A stretch of DNA of 64,000 bases, taken from Globodera rostochiensis. Lineage: Eukaryota > Nematoda > Chromadorea > Rhabditida > Heteroderidae. Shown here in pieces: positions 1 through 10,959 of the stretch. Location of the stretch: the NCBI GenBank assembly GCA_018350325.1, contig JAEVLN010000014.1, forward strand, positions 2,484,514 to 2,548,513, read 5' to 3'. The notes beneath the pieces were generated by a model. That model saw nothing but the letters and a program-made list of their open reading frames with translations, did no database searches and was not told the DNA's origin. Position 1 is the stretch's first letter. Each line of letters opens with the position of its first letter. The position numbers and the translations under genes were made by a program.

Positions 1-300
1 TGTCCCACTTTTTCCGATCGTCCCTTTTCTTCCAATTGCCCTACTTTTTCCGATCGTCCCTTTTCTTCCAATTGTCCCACTTCTTCCATTCGTCTCACTT
101 CTTCCACTTGTCCCACTTCTTCCACTTCTTCCACTTGTCCCACTTCTTCCATTCGTCTCACTTCTTCCACTTGTCCCACTTCTTCCACTTGTCCCACTTC
201 TTTCACTTGTCCCACTTCTTCCAATTGTCCCACTTCTTCCACTTGTCCCACTTCTTTCAATTGTCCCACTTCTTCCATTCGTCCTACTTCTTCCGATTTT
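1..300. repeat. 15-bp tandem repeat encoding GRSGT-type units
   Basis: About twenty degenerate copies of a 15-bp unit (plus strand TCCCACTTCTTCCAC with variants). The unit is a multiple of three, so all minus-strand frames stay open. The frame continuous with the upstream exon gives GRSGT/GRSET/GTSGR units. Confidence 0.75.
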
Positions 301-2421
301 TATCTCTTTCGGCGGCACATTTGAAGGTAATCTTTCCCATTGTCTCTTCCACTTGCCGCGTGTTCGTCTCCCATCGTCGGGGGTTTCATCCGATAAATTT
401 TCGCTGCTTTCGTTCCGATCGCTTCCATTTTGGTGTGCCTTCGCATTCATTTCCATTTCAGTCGATTCCGTCGGCTGTTTCAGTCCCAATTCGCCTTTCT
501 TCGGCACTTTTCCACCGTTTCTTTCTTTATGATTTTGTCTCAATTTCAAATCCTTTTCTTTTTTGGTTGGGAGTAATTTTGATGGTCCAAAATGATTTGT
601 GATCGGAGGATGATTAGCAGCTTTTGCTCTTCTTTTTGAGATTGGATTTGCACTTCCATTGCGCTTCTTCTGATCCTTTTTCCCATAATTTTGCTCTTTT
701 TTTGTTCCGATCGGTATATTTGGATCGTGTTCATTCTGAGACTTTCTTTCCATTTTACTGTTGGATTTTTTGTCTCTTTCACTTCCTTTATGATCATCCG
801 AAAATCCAATTGAATTAATTTTAGATTTGTTCGGAACTTTCGCGATTTTGTGCTTTCTCTTCTGTTTCTGTCCTTTGATACTTTTGAATGGTTCTCCTCC
901 GACCATTGCCTTTTCTCTGACCCCCGCATATTGGCTTGGTTCAGCTTCTTGCCCTTCTCCAACTTCTTCCTCTTCCTCTCTGACAGCTTCTTCCCCTTCT
1001 CTGGACTCCCTGTTTTGGCTTGGTTCAGCTTCTTGCCCTTCTTCAACTTCTTCCTCTTCCTCCCTGTTTTGGCTTGATTCCGCTTCTTCCTCTTCTCCAA
1101 CTTTTTCCTCCCCGACTCGGCTTGGTTCAGCTTCTTGCCCTTCTCCAACTTCTTTCTCTTCCTCTCTGACGGCTTCTTCCCCTTCTTTGTCGTTGTCTCT
1201 GTTTCTCCGTTGTGTCTCCGGTTTGGTGCCTGTATTTCCATTCCACCCATCGTCTTCCTCCTCATTGTCCGATTCGTATGATATTTCTGAAATAATTTTT
1301 TCCGCATAAAACAGAATCTTTCCCTTTTTAATACCTTGGTTATATGTTTCTGGAGACTGCTGTTGCTTTTGCTTTTTATGTTTATTATTTGCATTTTTAT
1401 TCTTCGGTGCCGTACCTGAACGCTTATTTAAGCCCATCAAAAGTTATTTATGATTCTCACCTTTGTCTTTGGCCTTCGACTCGTTTTGGTGACCCTTCGA
1501 TTTCGAACTGCGCTGATTGGGCGGGCCTTCCGTTCGCTTCTTCCCTTTAGCCTTTGGGGCCTTCAGAATGCCCTTCGGGGCATTCGGGTCCTTCTGAATG
1601 CCCTTCGGGGCATTCGGGTCCTTCAGAATGCCCTTCGGGGCATTCGGGTCCTTCAGAATGCCCTTCGGGGCAATGCCCAGCAGCACGCGGTCCCCGCCGT
1701 GCTTCAGCGGCTGGTACGCTTCCGCCGCTTCTTTCTTTTTCTCTTGCGAGTTTTTCTTTTTGTGATGCCCTCCCCTCGGCTTCTCCTCCTCCTTTGAAGA
1801 AGCTGCTTCCACTTCACTCACTTCCGTGTCCCTCACTTCCCCCCTCTTTTTGCTCTTTGGCTTCCTTTTGGCCTCGGATTTGTCCGGCTTCTCCTCCTCC
1901 TTTGAAGAAGCTGCTTCCACTTCACTCACTTCCGTGTCCCTCACTTCCGCCCTCTTTTTACTCTTTGGCTTCCTTTTGGCCTCGGATTTGGTCTTCTCCG
2001 GCTTCTTCGGCATCGGAGATGCCCTCTTTTTCCCATACTTTTTTATTATTTTCAACTTTTTCGGCCGCGTGTACGGCCCCAACTTCCGTTTGTGCTTCTC
2101 CTTGTGCCTCCGTAACTTCCTTTTTTCTGAGGGTCTTTTTTGCTCTTTTGCCCTCCATTTTTTGTGCCTTCTTCGTATTGGCACTCCAGAAAGTCTTCCA
2201 ACCATCACCGACGGATAAAGTCGAAACATTGGCACCGGCACCAGTCGCACTCGCCTCAGTCTGCCCTTCACCCCTCTCAAGCTGTTCATGCTGACCCGTC
2301 GAAGACGCATTTTCTTCGCCCGAACTCGCCGACTGGCTTTGCCGACCAAAAGTGCCGATGTCGTCGACGTGTGCGGCACAAATTTCTTTATTCTTACATT
2401 CTTCAACGATGCCGTGGCCAT
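1..2421 (-). CDS. Low-complexity Lys/Glu/Ser-rich protein, 3' part beyond window
   Basis: I do not recognise this gene. On the minus strand one frame is free of stops from about 1415 to position 1, so the gene continues off the left edge. A 45-bp phase-1 intron (1460 down to 1416) removes the only stop and joins this exon to the upstream one in the same frame. A possible start is the ATG at 2421-2419, followed by a short exon and a GTAAGA donor. The protein has four copies of a 10-residue APKGILKDPN-type repeat (about 1555-1680), a 108-bp direct duplication (starting 1778 and 1886), Glu-rich blocks with EEEVGEGQEAEPS (900-1200), and a GRSGT-type repeat (1-300). The reading frame between about 2060 and 1950 is unresolved: upstream and downstream exons are in different frames and I could not place a convincing intron. 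Basic and acidic composition suggests a nuclear or nucleolar protein, by inference only. Confidence 0.5.
1555..1680. repeat. 30-bp tandem repeat, four copies
   Basis: Four near-identical 30-bp units (GGCATTCGGGTCCTTCAGAA-type on the plus strand) lie inside the minus-strand low-complexity gene and encode ten residues per unit, so the array is in frame. Confidence 0.75.
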
Positions 2422-2559
2422 TGGTGGGGGAATGGAACTCAATTTAGTCGAGATGGACGGCACTAAACACGGCACTTTCTGTTAGACTTACTTGGGTTGC
2501 TCAACAAATGCATTACTTTTGTCAATGAATTAATTAATAAATTTAAGATTAATACGAAA

Positions 2560-2747
2560 CAAAGTCCAAACAAACTCCAACCGGCGGCGTACCCAAAGAA
2601 ATTATAATGAAAATGGCGTTGAAGACAATGACGAGAACGGCGAGATCGATGTGGACGGGGGTGGGGGACGGCGAAGTTATTCTCATGAGGGCAACGATCT
2701 CGGAGAAACCATGGGAAGCCCGACCATTTGATTATGCCGAAAAACGG
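2560..2747 (+). other. Possible exon of unknown gene
   Basis: A plus-strand frame reads RRRTQRNYNENGVEDNDENG, then a Gly-rich stretch, and ends at a TGA near 2745. The composition looks protein-like, but I see no convincing acceptor or neighbouring exon. It could be a decayed exon or chance. Confidence 0.2.
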
Positions 2748-3164
2748 AAAGATTTTGTTAAGAGAAATGTAATAATTTCAGTTTCAATTATCGTTCAGTC
2801 CCTAATTTGTACGGTTTGAAGTCAGTGAACAAGCAATCCTGTAACATATCTTACAAATTAGGTATATGTCAAAATGGAAATTGTCGAAACAATTTTTTAT
2901 TTTATTTTTTAAAGAATTACAAAATAAAAACGATCGATTAAAATATTAATGGGGAGAAAAGGGCGGGCAATTGTCGATGATTTTATGCATTCGATTGGAT
3001 AAAAATATGCCAACGTTTGGTTGGCAGAAGCCAATGAAAGTGTTTCCACAGAGAGACGAAGAAGCGCCCTTTCCAATTTACATTTTCGTCCTTTTTATTG
3101 CATAATCACGGTTAATAATAATTTATTGTTGTTGCTTTCTGTCCTTTGTCGGTCGCCGCGGGGG

Positions 3165-4117
3165 TCAAGCGGGCGATGCAAATGCCATAATGATTCTTTT
3201 GATAAATATTAATTCGATCATTTTCCCGGTGGCACTCAATAAAACTTACGAATTTTCCCGCTTGATTTTACAAATCTTAAACATTTTGGCTTAAATCCCC
3301 AAAACTATGTGACCAACCAGGTCCTGGTTGAAGTAATTCTTCGCGGCAAAGTCCCCGGCCCCCACGACCGTCTCGAAGTCCACGCCAAAGAGTTTCTCCG
3401 CATTCCGTTGGGTCGCCACCGCCACCTGTGAATAAATTGTCCAATGAAATTGGTGGCAATTGTATTCGGCTTGAACTTGATGGAGGTTGCACCGTTTCCA
3501 TTTCCCGCCTCTTGACTTGCTGATGTTACGGTAAGTGTTGTCCTTAATGGGAAAAGGAAAGGGGGGGAGACTGTACTTGTCCCACCCCCCCCCCCCCCAC
3601 GACACTGTCCACTACCAGAAGATTCTCCAACTGCTTGTTGCAGCACATGAACCCGTCCTTGTTCAGATAGCAGGTCGGCAACGGGAAGCCTGTTGCGTAG
3701 TCTTATCAATCAATACCTTTCTTATCTTCTGTCAATTCTTTTTGTTCTCGTAAGAATCTAATCCCGGGGGCCAAGCCGTTCGATGGTTGGCCTTTCCCAC
3801 CGTTTTCCGTTGGACATTCGCCGCCTCCACCGGCACAACCCCCGTAACTCGTCTCCCGGAGTGGAGGTTGGGCTGGCATATATTGTGGTGGGCCAACTTG
3901 GACGGCTGCCGGATAGCCCGGGACGGACGGCGCTTTTGCCGGCGGTCCGTAGACGGGCGCTGGCGGGGGAGGCGGAGCCGGCTCCCCGGGATAAGCTAAA
4001 TAATTCAAAAAAATGCCATTGAGCAACGGCACGCCGACCGTCCTGCCCCCGAGTCATTGTTAAAAGCAGCGAGAAAAGGAAGACGACCGCTGCAGAACAA
4101 AACAAAGCTCCATTCAT
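3165..4117 (-). CDS. Ground-like (hedgehog-related) secreted protein
   Basis: Start at the ATG 4117-4115 gives a signal peptide (MNGALFCSAAVVFLFSLLL) ending near TRG/QD. A 45-bp intron then leads to a Pro-rich segment (YPGEPAPPPPPAPVYGPP). A Cys-rich exon follows (GFPLPTCYLNKDGFMCCNK), then RCNLHQ joined to VAVATQRNAEKLFGVDFETV, GAGDFAAKNYFNQDL, ICKIKRENS and IIMAFASPA before a TGA at 3167-3165. This order (Pro-rich N-terminus, CCNKxLE, CNL, FGxxFExVVG, DFAxKxxF, CK, LAYATP-like end) is the ground-like domain found in nematode hedgehog-related proteins. Known members are secreted and act at cuticle or epithelia. The donor before the Cys-rich exon appears to be GC rather than GT, which is uncertain. 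The gene is divergent from the aminotransferase, with 615 bp between starts. Confidence 0.8.
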
Positions 4118-4731
4118 CGGAATTAATTAATATTATGGGCGAATAAATCGAGAAGAGAGGAAGAGGCTTCACAATTGATGGCGTGAGAAGTTATTAGCAG
4201 AGCTCCTAACCGAAGAGGGGGGGGGTTTGAACGGTGAACGAACGGGTTTGTTTGCCTGGGGGGGGGGGATTGTTGCATTAGTGAACAATTCATTTATTGC
4301 ATGAGCAGTAAGCATACAAAAAGGGAGGCTTTTGGGTTTATTAAATAAATTTTAAGCCGTTTTCAACATTTAAGTAAATAAAAAACGGACATTTTGGTCC
4401 GACAAAAGGAGTTGAAAACACCCGAAGCCGTAGTAAAAAGCCAAATTTCCTTTGTAAATTTTGTAATTAATTTTTAAAACGATTTGAAGTGAATTGTTTT
4501 GCGTACAGAGACATTCCGGTGCCGTGCCATCAATTAATGGGTTAAGAAGCGAAATTTCTAATTTTTTGAACTTTTTTTTGTCACTGCGCGATAATTTTAA
4601 ATTTTTAAAAAGGTTTATACATAATTTTATAATTATAAAATATTTAAACAAATAAAATTGTAAATTGAAAAAAGAAAAATAATTAAAATTCCCGGTCTCT
4701 TATCATCAATCAGACAATCAATTCAATCTTC
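4118..4731. promoter_or_regulatory. Shared upstream region of divergent ground-like and aminotransferase genes
   Basis: This stretch holds no gene I can support. It lies between two divergent starts, is AT-rich from 4290 on, and contains two G runs (4219-4227, 4258-4268). Both promoters must lie here or in upstream introns; no specific motif is claimed. Confidence 0.35.
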
Positions 4732-7025
4732 ATGCGTCAATTGGCTCATTTTGTGGACAGAAGAAAAGTCATTACGATTATTCGTCATTATTTTTCGACT
4801 TCAAAGGCATTTTCAATGCAACAAATGAAGCCGAAGCATTTCCCGTCGAAAATAGCGCAGGGAACGGGAAAAAGCATTTGGTGAGTATTCCATTTGGCCG
4901 GCCATTGAACAAATTGTCCCAAAGGGTTGAATTTACGGCGTTGGCCATCGAATGCGATGCCGTCAATTTGGGGCAGGTCAAAATTTGATTAATTCTTTTT
5001 TTCACTTTATTTTTTAGGGCTTTACCGACTCGCCAATGCCAAATTTCCTCGCGCGACATTTGGCCGACATCGGAAAAAGCCCCGAGCGAATCGATTTCCA
5101 TCAGGTCCGAATAAAAAGTCCAATGATTTTGTCCCATTTTTTTCATTAAAAACACTAAATAAATAAATAATAATTTTTAGTACACGCGCGGTTATGGCCA
5201 TCAACGGCTGGTTAAAGTTTTAGCCAAACTTTACTCGCGTCTCCTCGGCGTTTCCGTCGACGCTCAATCGGAAGTGCTCGTCACTGTCGGCGCGTATTTG
5301 TCCCTCTTTTACGCTTTCATGGGATGGCTTAATCCGGGGGACGAAGTGATCAGTACGTACGACGCATATTTTGAATAATTTTTATTCATTTTTAAATAAA
5401 AATTCAGTATTCGAGCCCGCTTATGACAGTTACGTTTCTCAGGTTTGCATTGAACAAAGTCAACGAAAATCAAAAATTTTGTTTAGATTAAAATGGCCGG
5501 TGGCGTTCCGGTTCCGGTCGTACTGGAGTTGGACGCGGATGCACGGAGAAGTTCCGGTTATCGGCTTGACATGGACTTAGTCCGACAGAAAGTCACCGAC
5601 CGGACCAAAATGATCGTCCTCAACAAGTTTGGGGGGGGGGGCTTGGCCATTAACCACCCACCCGTCCGTGAATAGGCCAAATTCAGCCCGAACAATCCAA
5701 GCGGAAAGCTTTACAGCCGCGCGGAGTTGGAACAATTGGCTGAATTGGCGCGGGAAAAAGATTTGCTGGTGGTGGCGGTCAGTTTTTTTCTCATTAATCG
5801 CCGAAGTTTTTTTCTAACAGAGGGCAAAAAAGTGATGACAAAAAATGTGTTGACTTTTTTTGTCGACATTTATTATTATTATTATGGGTCTTCTAGTTTT
5901 TCTTGCACTTAAATATTTTTTTACATATTTTTGGTCCAATGTTGTTCAGGACGAAGTGTATGAGTGGATGGTGTACCCCGGCGGTGAAATGATTCGATTT
6001 GGTTTGTCGTTGGTCGCGTCACATTTCCTCTGAATTCGAACTTTTCAGCGAGTTTGCCCGGAATGTACGAGAGGACAATTTCAATTGGAAGTGCTGGGAA
6101 GGTGTTCAGCGCCACCGGTTGGAAGACGGGATGGTCTGTGGCGCCCAAATGGCTGTTGGATCCGATGATGAAAATCCACGAAAACTGCGGTAACCGTCAA
6201 AAAATTCCCATGCTTATTTGTAGTACTGCTCGAGAGTCTCGGACTCGGGAAAAGTCCCGAGAAATTCGAGCAGCACTAATTATTTGTCCCCATGGAATTG
6301 TTCCACCGCTTCAGTGTTCACGTGTCCAACTCCCACCCAGGAGGCGCTTGCCCGTGCCTTTGAGGAAGAACTCGGCCATTTGGAGAGTGGACAGAGTGAG
6401 AAGAGTTACCTCCAGTCGGGCATTGTCCTCGAACTTGTGGCCAAAAGGAATTTGTTGGCCAAGTACTTGGAGTCTGCTGGATTCCGACCGATCATTCCGG
6501 ACGGCGGGTAATGAATGAATGGGAAGGCAATTTGTTGCAATTAATAGTTAATTTGTCCTCTTCAGATACTTTATGATCGCCGATTTCAGCCATTTGGGTT
6601 TATTTGTTCAAATTTCGATTAAATTTTACTATTTTTGTCAGATGGCCCGTTCAAAAATGAGGCAAAGTTATCGGATGACCCGCTGGACTTCGAGTTTTGT
6701 CGCTGGCTTTGCCGAGAAAAGGTTTTTCTCGACGAAATTTTCTTTGTTTTAATAAAAATATTAATTTGCCAGAAATTGGCAGCAATTCCCCCCTCGGCCT
6801 TTTATTCGCCGGAAAACAGAAAGGGCAACGACCACTTTATTCGGCTGTGCTTTTTTAAGGTGAAACAAAACAATTTTATTTAATTTAATTTCCTTAATGT
6901 AAACTCCGACTATTAATTTCCCCAAATGACATAATCGTAATGAATAATTATTTGTATTACAGAAAGATGAAACACTCGAGAAGGCCATTGACATCCTTCG
7001 AGATTCATTCCAAGCAAACAAATGA
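4732..7025 (+). CDS. Kynurenine-oxoglutarate/cysteine-S-conjugate aminotransferase (KYAT3-like)
   Basis: Fourteen exons: 4732-4880, 4925-4976, 5018-5104, 5181-5352, 5408-5442, 5487-5626, 5687-5777, 5950-6001, 6049-6189, 6315-6507, 6566-6597, 6642-6721, 6773-6859 and 6963-7025. All phases agree and give 457 residues, close to the usual length of the family. It is a fold-type I PLP enzyme that transaminates kynurenine and related amino acids. Visible hallmarks are VEFTALA and VNLGQGF near the N-terminus, YTRGYGH, GWLNPGDEVIIFEPAYDSY, NNPNNPSGK, DEVYEWMVYP, and SIGSAGKVFSATGWKTGW with the PLP lysine in SAGK. Near the end, IRLCFFKKDETLEKA is the usual C-terminal strand-helix. The first ~25 residues (basic, Arg-rich) could be a mitochondrial presequence. 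The intron after exon 9 carries a 58-bp MITE-like insertion. Confidence 0.93.
6221..6278. mobile_element. 58-bp palindromic MITE-like element (hAT-like)
   Basis: It begins TAGTACTGCTCGAGAG and ends CGAGCAGCACTA, so the ends are imperfect inverted repeats. It is flanked by CTTATTTG (6213-6220) and ATTATTTG (6279-6286), a 7-of-8 match. An 8-bp target duplication and TAG ends fit the hAT superfamily. It lies inside an intron of the aminotransferase gene. Confidence 0.65.
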
Positions 7026-7264
7026 AGGAAGACGCACCGAATAGATGATGGCAAAAATACCCCCAAACCCTCCAAGCCGGATCCATAGGAATGAATAAAA
7101 TATTTTTTCTTTATATTTTATGTATACAATGAATATAACCTAAACAATAAAGTTGCATGAACTTCTCAATTAGTCTCTGAATAAAAGTGTATAGATCTTT
7201 CAACATGAATATGTGTAGGGGAGGGGGGTGAAGGGATCGCTTTAGTTGGGGGGTTCCGATTCTG
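7026..7264. terminator. Convergent 3' ends of aminotransferase and zinc-finger genes
   Basis: Only 239 bp separate the stop codons of two convergent genes. AATAAA occurs on the plus strand at about 7096 and again near 7147, suitably placed as polyadenylation signals for the aminotransferase. A G run lies at 7219-7229. Confidence 0.5.
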
Positions 7265-10200
7265 TCACACAGCTTCCTGTTTTTTGTTTGTCCGCCACCA
7301 TTCCTTTAACGAATACTTCTTCTTGTTCTGCCCAACCATTGCCATGTGAATGTCTAAACAAAAAATAACAAACAGAAAAGCCTAACAAAGCCGACCCGAG
7401 TCGCAGTGTTCAAAATATTTTCTTATGTCGTCAAAGTCAGCATTTTGACAACCCTCGCACCTGAAGTGAACAAGTAATTTCTCTTTGATCCAATTTTTGT
7501 TTTTCCATCACAGACCTCCACACAATCTTAGCAAATTCCTCTCTCGACATGGCGTCCAAGCAGTCGATGACCTCTCTATTCTCCCAGACAAAATGATCAT
7601 GTTGAACGAGCATGTGTACCTAAAAACACAGTGATCAAGCCACTCAAGAAGAAAAATGGTAAATATAGTAAGTAGTCAAGTTTACTGATCCAAGTTTAGA
7701 TTCTTCTTAAAATTGCGTATACGTTTTGGAAGTATTACGACAAATTAACTTTCCGAGACCGAGCTTGCAATTATAAAAAAGGGGATAGGTTAAAGGAGTG
7801 ATTAGATCTCTAAAACTTTTTAGTTTGTGAAACCAGTAAACCCGGCTATGACCAAGGAAAATACCGGATAATGCGTTTTTGACCATTCAGTGTCACAAAT
7901 GACGCATCTATACGACCCGTTGAAAAACAAATTCTTGGCCAATTTTGGAGACAATGCATGGCGGCACTCATTGCGCACGGATGGGTTGTACAGCGTTTGA
8001 CGACGTTGGGCGTTTGTTGAAGCGTCCAATGACGAAGACGACGACGACGACTCAATGCAAATTCGCTTGGGGGTCGGACAGCTGAGACAATTCTCCTCAG
8101 AATTCGAATCAATTCGTTGAAGCGTCGTTTCTGAATTTGTTTTTTCTAATGATCTTTAGATTAGCCTGTTTTAGAGCAAAATTTCGGTTCATTCCAATGT
8201 TTTCAGCGTATAATAAACATTATCATAGCTTGTAAGTTTTGAGCATGGAGGATACGATCAAAACGCCCTAATTTACCCATAAACTGCGATTAAATGACTC
8301 ACTTTTGATCAATCCAGCAATGGTCTTCTCCGTAAGTCGCTTCAAGATCACTTTTATCTTCGGCATCCGAGGACACTTGATCACAGGACCACGTCGAATT
8401 TCTTCCTCCTCTTCATCCTCGTTACCCTCATCCTTCTCTTGCTCCTTGTCGTTCAGTTTCTCTTCATCCTCCACCTGCTCCCTGACGTTCAGTTTCTCTC
8501 CATCCTTCTCCTTGTCGTTCAGTTTCTCATCTTTTTGCTCAAAAGTTGTCTTTTTCCACCGTTCGAAAATATCATCAAATTCGCTCAGCTCTTGTTCATT
8601 TTTGTCATCATTCATCGCACTATAACCTGGCCATTCTGACTCACTCTGTTAAATAATGAAAATACGTTGTTGTTCACAGTTTAATTAAAATGTTTATTAT
8701 ATTTATATACCTCTTCATCGGTTTTCAGGAACAATGACGGATGTGCGTCCTTTAGAGTATTTAGCATCTCTTGATTAATTCCCACTTCAGTGAGTTCGCT
8801 GATCAATTCAGACTTTTCGCGTGAATTTGGTAGGCTTCTGGCAAATTTCTTCTTCTAAAAAGCTTAATTAGGTTAACTTAAAGTCAGTAAAACCATTTTA
8901 CCCATCCGATGTTCTCCGCAACTCTTCGATTGAATGGTTTTGAGCGCGTCGCCAACTGCATTTCAACACTGAATCGCACAACAACATCCTGCACCGAGTC
9001 ATCACTATCACCGCCTTTTTCTGCTTCTGTTTCTTCTCTAAAAGCGTCTCTTAACTGCTCAAAAGCGCCATCGACAATGTCCACGACATCATTTTCTTCG
9101 CCCCTTTCTTCTCCTGTGACCGCTTCCGGAAGAACTTCAGGCGTCGTGCACCCAACTTCACAAGTCAAGTCGCTATTGTTATCCGCAAAAGATGCATGAT
9201 TGACTCCATTGAAATAAGCATCATCTTCATCATTGGTCATACGCACTGGCTTACTCTCAGAGTACCCCAAAATTTCGATGTCACCATCATCCTCCTCAGC
9301 TGCATTTACCCGCTCTGCCATTTGAAGGCCATCCTCCAAGCCATTCCATTCGACCGTTACTCCATCACCGTGTTGCGCAGGTTCGGCCGCCAAAAATTCC
9401 ATGTCAATTTGTTGCAGTCTAGCATCAGTCTCCTCTACATGGAGCACAACCAACGACGAAGTGGTGGGCGGGTTTGGTTCCAATCGAGGAGGTCCGTCTC
9501 CATCCTGCCAATGTTGTTCGTTGATGAATCCTTGCGGTCCAACCAACAGTTGATAATCCGGTTGTTGTTGTTGAATTGTGTCGTGTAATTGCGAGCTGCC
9601 CATGTTCTGTTGGTGCTGTTGTTGTCGAGCTTCCACCTCGTCCTGTTGGTTTCGTATTATCCCTCTGACCTTGTAGACCAGTCTCTCCAATTTTTTTTGT
9701 TGTTTTATTTGCCAACTCTGAAGCCCAATTTCCTCAGCCCTCCTTTGAACGGATTCAGTCAACAGCTTAAGACCGTGTTTTCGTCCAGGATATTTGATAG
9801 ACCATTCTGCGTAGTGACGCACTAGCTGAAGAATTAATTGGTCGCTCCAGACATCTACCGCGTTGTATTGCTGCTGCTGCTGCTGTTGTTGCTGAGGGTT
9901 TAAGTCATTGGGACGGCAATCGTAAGAGTCCGTTGGCGAAGCGAAAGAGTCGGTGACAGAAAGAGCTGAAGAGGAGGACCGTGTGAACGGCGTTGAAAGG
10001 TCTTCAGGTGGGACAAAAACCTAAAAAATGAATTAATGACATAAATTGTCGCTTGGTCTTTTGGTACAACCGCGTTATTGCATTCCCCGCCCCGGTCAGT
10101 TGGATGATCGTCAAGACAAATTATGTCGTCGTCGTCATCTTCATCTTCCTGTGCGGCATTGGAGACATCATTATTTGAAAGACATTCTAAATTTGGGATA

Positions 10201-10724
10201 TTGCAAATGAAAACTGAATAAATTTTACCGTTTAGCGAATTATCAAAGTATTGAACAATTCCTGCATTCGGCTGTTGCCCGTTCGTTGTGAGAAACCCAT
10301 ACTGTGGCAAGAACTAAAATTGGTTAAATTAATCCGAAAATTTTCAATAAAAGTACGTGGCTTGGCATGGCAGTTTGAAATGAAGGAGTATAAGTAAAAG
10401 ATCCTGTTAAGGCAGCTGCGTGAGTTGTGGGAACCAAGTTGTAGTGGCTTTGGCAAGTTGACTCGTCAGTCGGTGGGCTAACGGAGTTAGTTGCGAAACC
10501 CTTAAACAAACCATTTCCTCCTACCTTTTTGAGAGGAAAAAGAAGCAAACTAAAAAGTACCTGTTGTTGAACATCGGCGTTCTCCGTTTGTTCACCCTCA
10601 ATTATTCTGCTGATGTTTGCCTGCACAACCTTCGCTGTGTGCAGTATCTTCGCCAAAACCTTCGCTTTGCGCAAGTCGGCCGCTTCATTCAAAGTCAAAT
10701 TTTGCTGCTGTCGCATTGCCATAC
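7265..10724 (-). CDS. Two-zinc-finger protein with a trihelix/MADF-like N-terminal region
   Basis: I do not recognise the gene by name. Start is most likely the ATG at 10724 (MAMRQQQNLTLNEAADLRKA); an upstream in-frame ATG exists at 10764. Exons run through about 10560, 10370-10500, 10200-10320, 10080-10190 and 8896-10013, then about 8730-8856, 8304-8648, 7860-8120, 7560-7620, 7400-7460 and 7265-7360. The large exon has a poly-Gln run, then VDVWSDQLILQLVRHYAEW and KLERLVYKVRGIIRNQQDE, a helical pattern like Myb/SANT-type trihelix or MADF domains. After acidic regions come two C2H2-type fingers, YRCVICDTEWSKTHYP-VHMLVQH and RCEGCQNADFDDIRKYFEHC-DSDIH, both interrupted by introns whose phases agree. 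A DNA-binding regulator is inferred. It follows the TBC gene on the same strand after 236 bp. Confidence 0.65.
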
Positions 10725-10959
10725 CCAAAAGTTTGTATTTACAATGGATTATATGCGTAAACAATAAAATAAATGTAATTTTGAGTAATGTGACTCTTGC
10801 AAAACAGACCCAGATTATTCAAATCAATCCGTGTTCTTAACATGCAAAAAATATAACACAAAATTGTAATTAAAATTGGATAAGACAAACAGACAGACAA
10901 ATTCAAAGCATTTAGAAAAAGTAAAATTGAAAAAAATAACAAAATGTTGTAAAAAGAAG

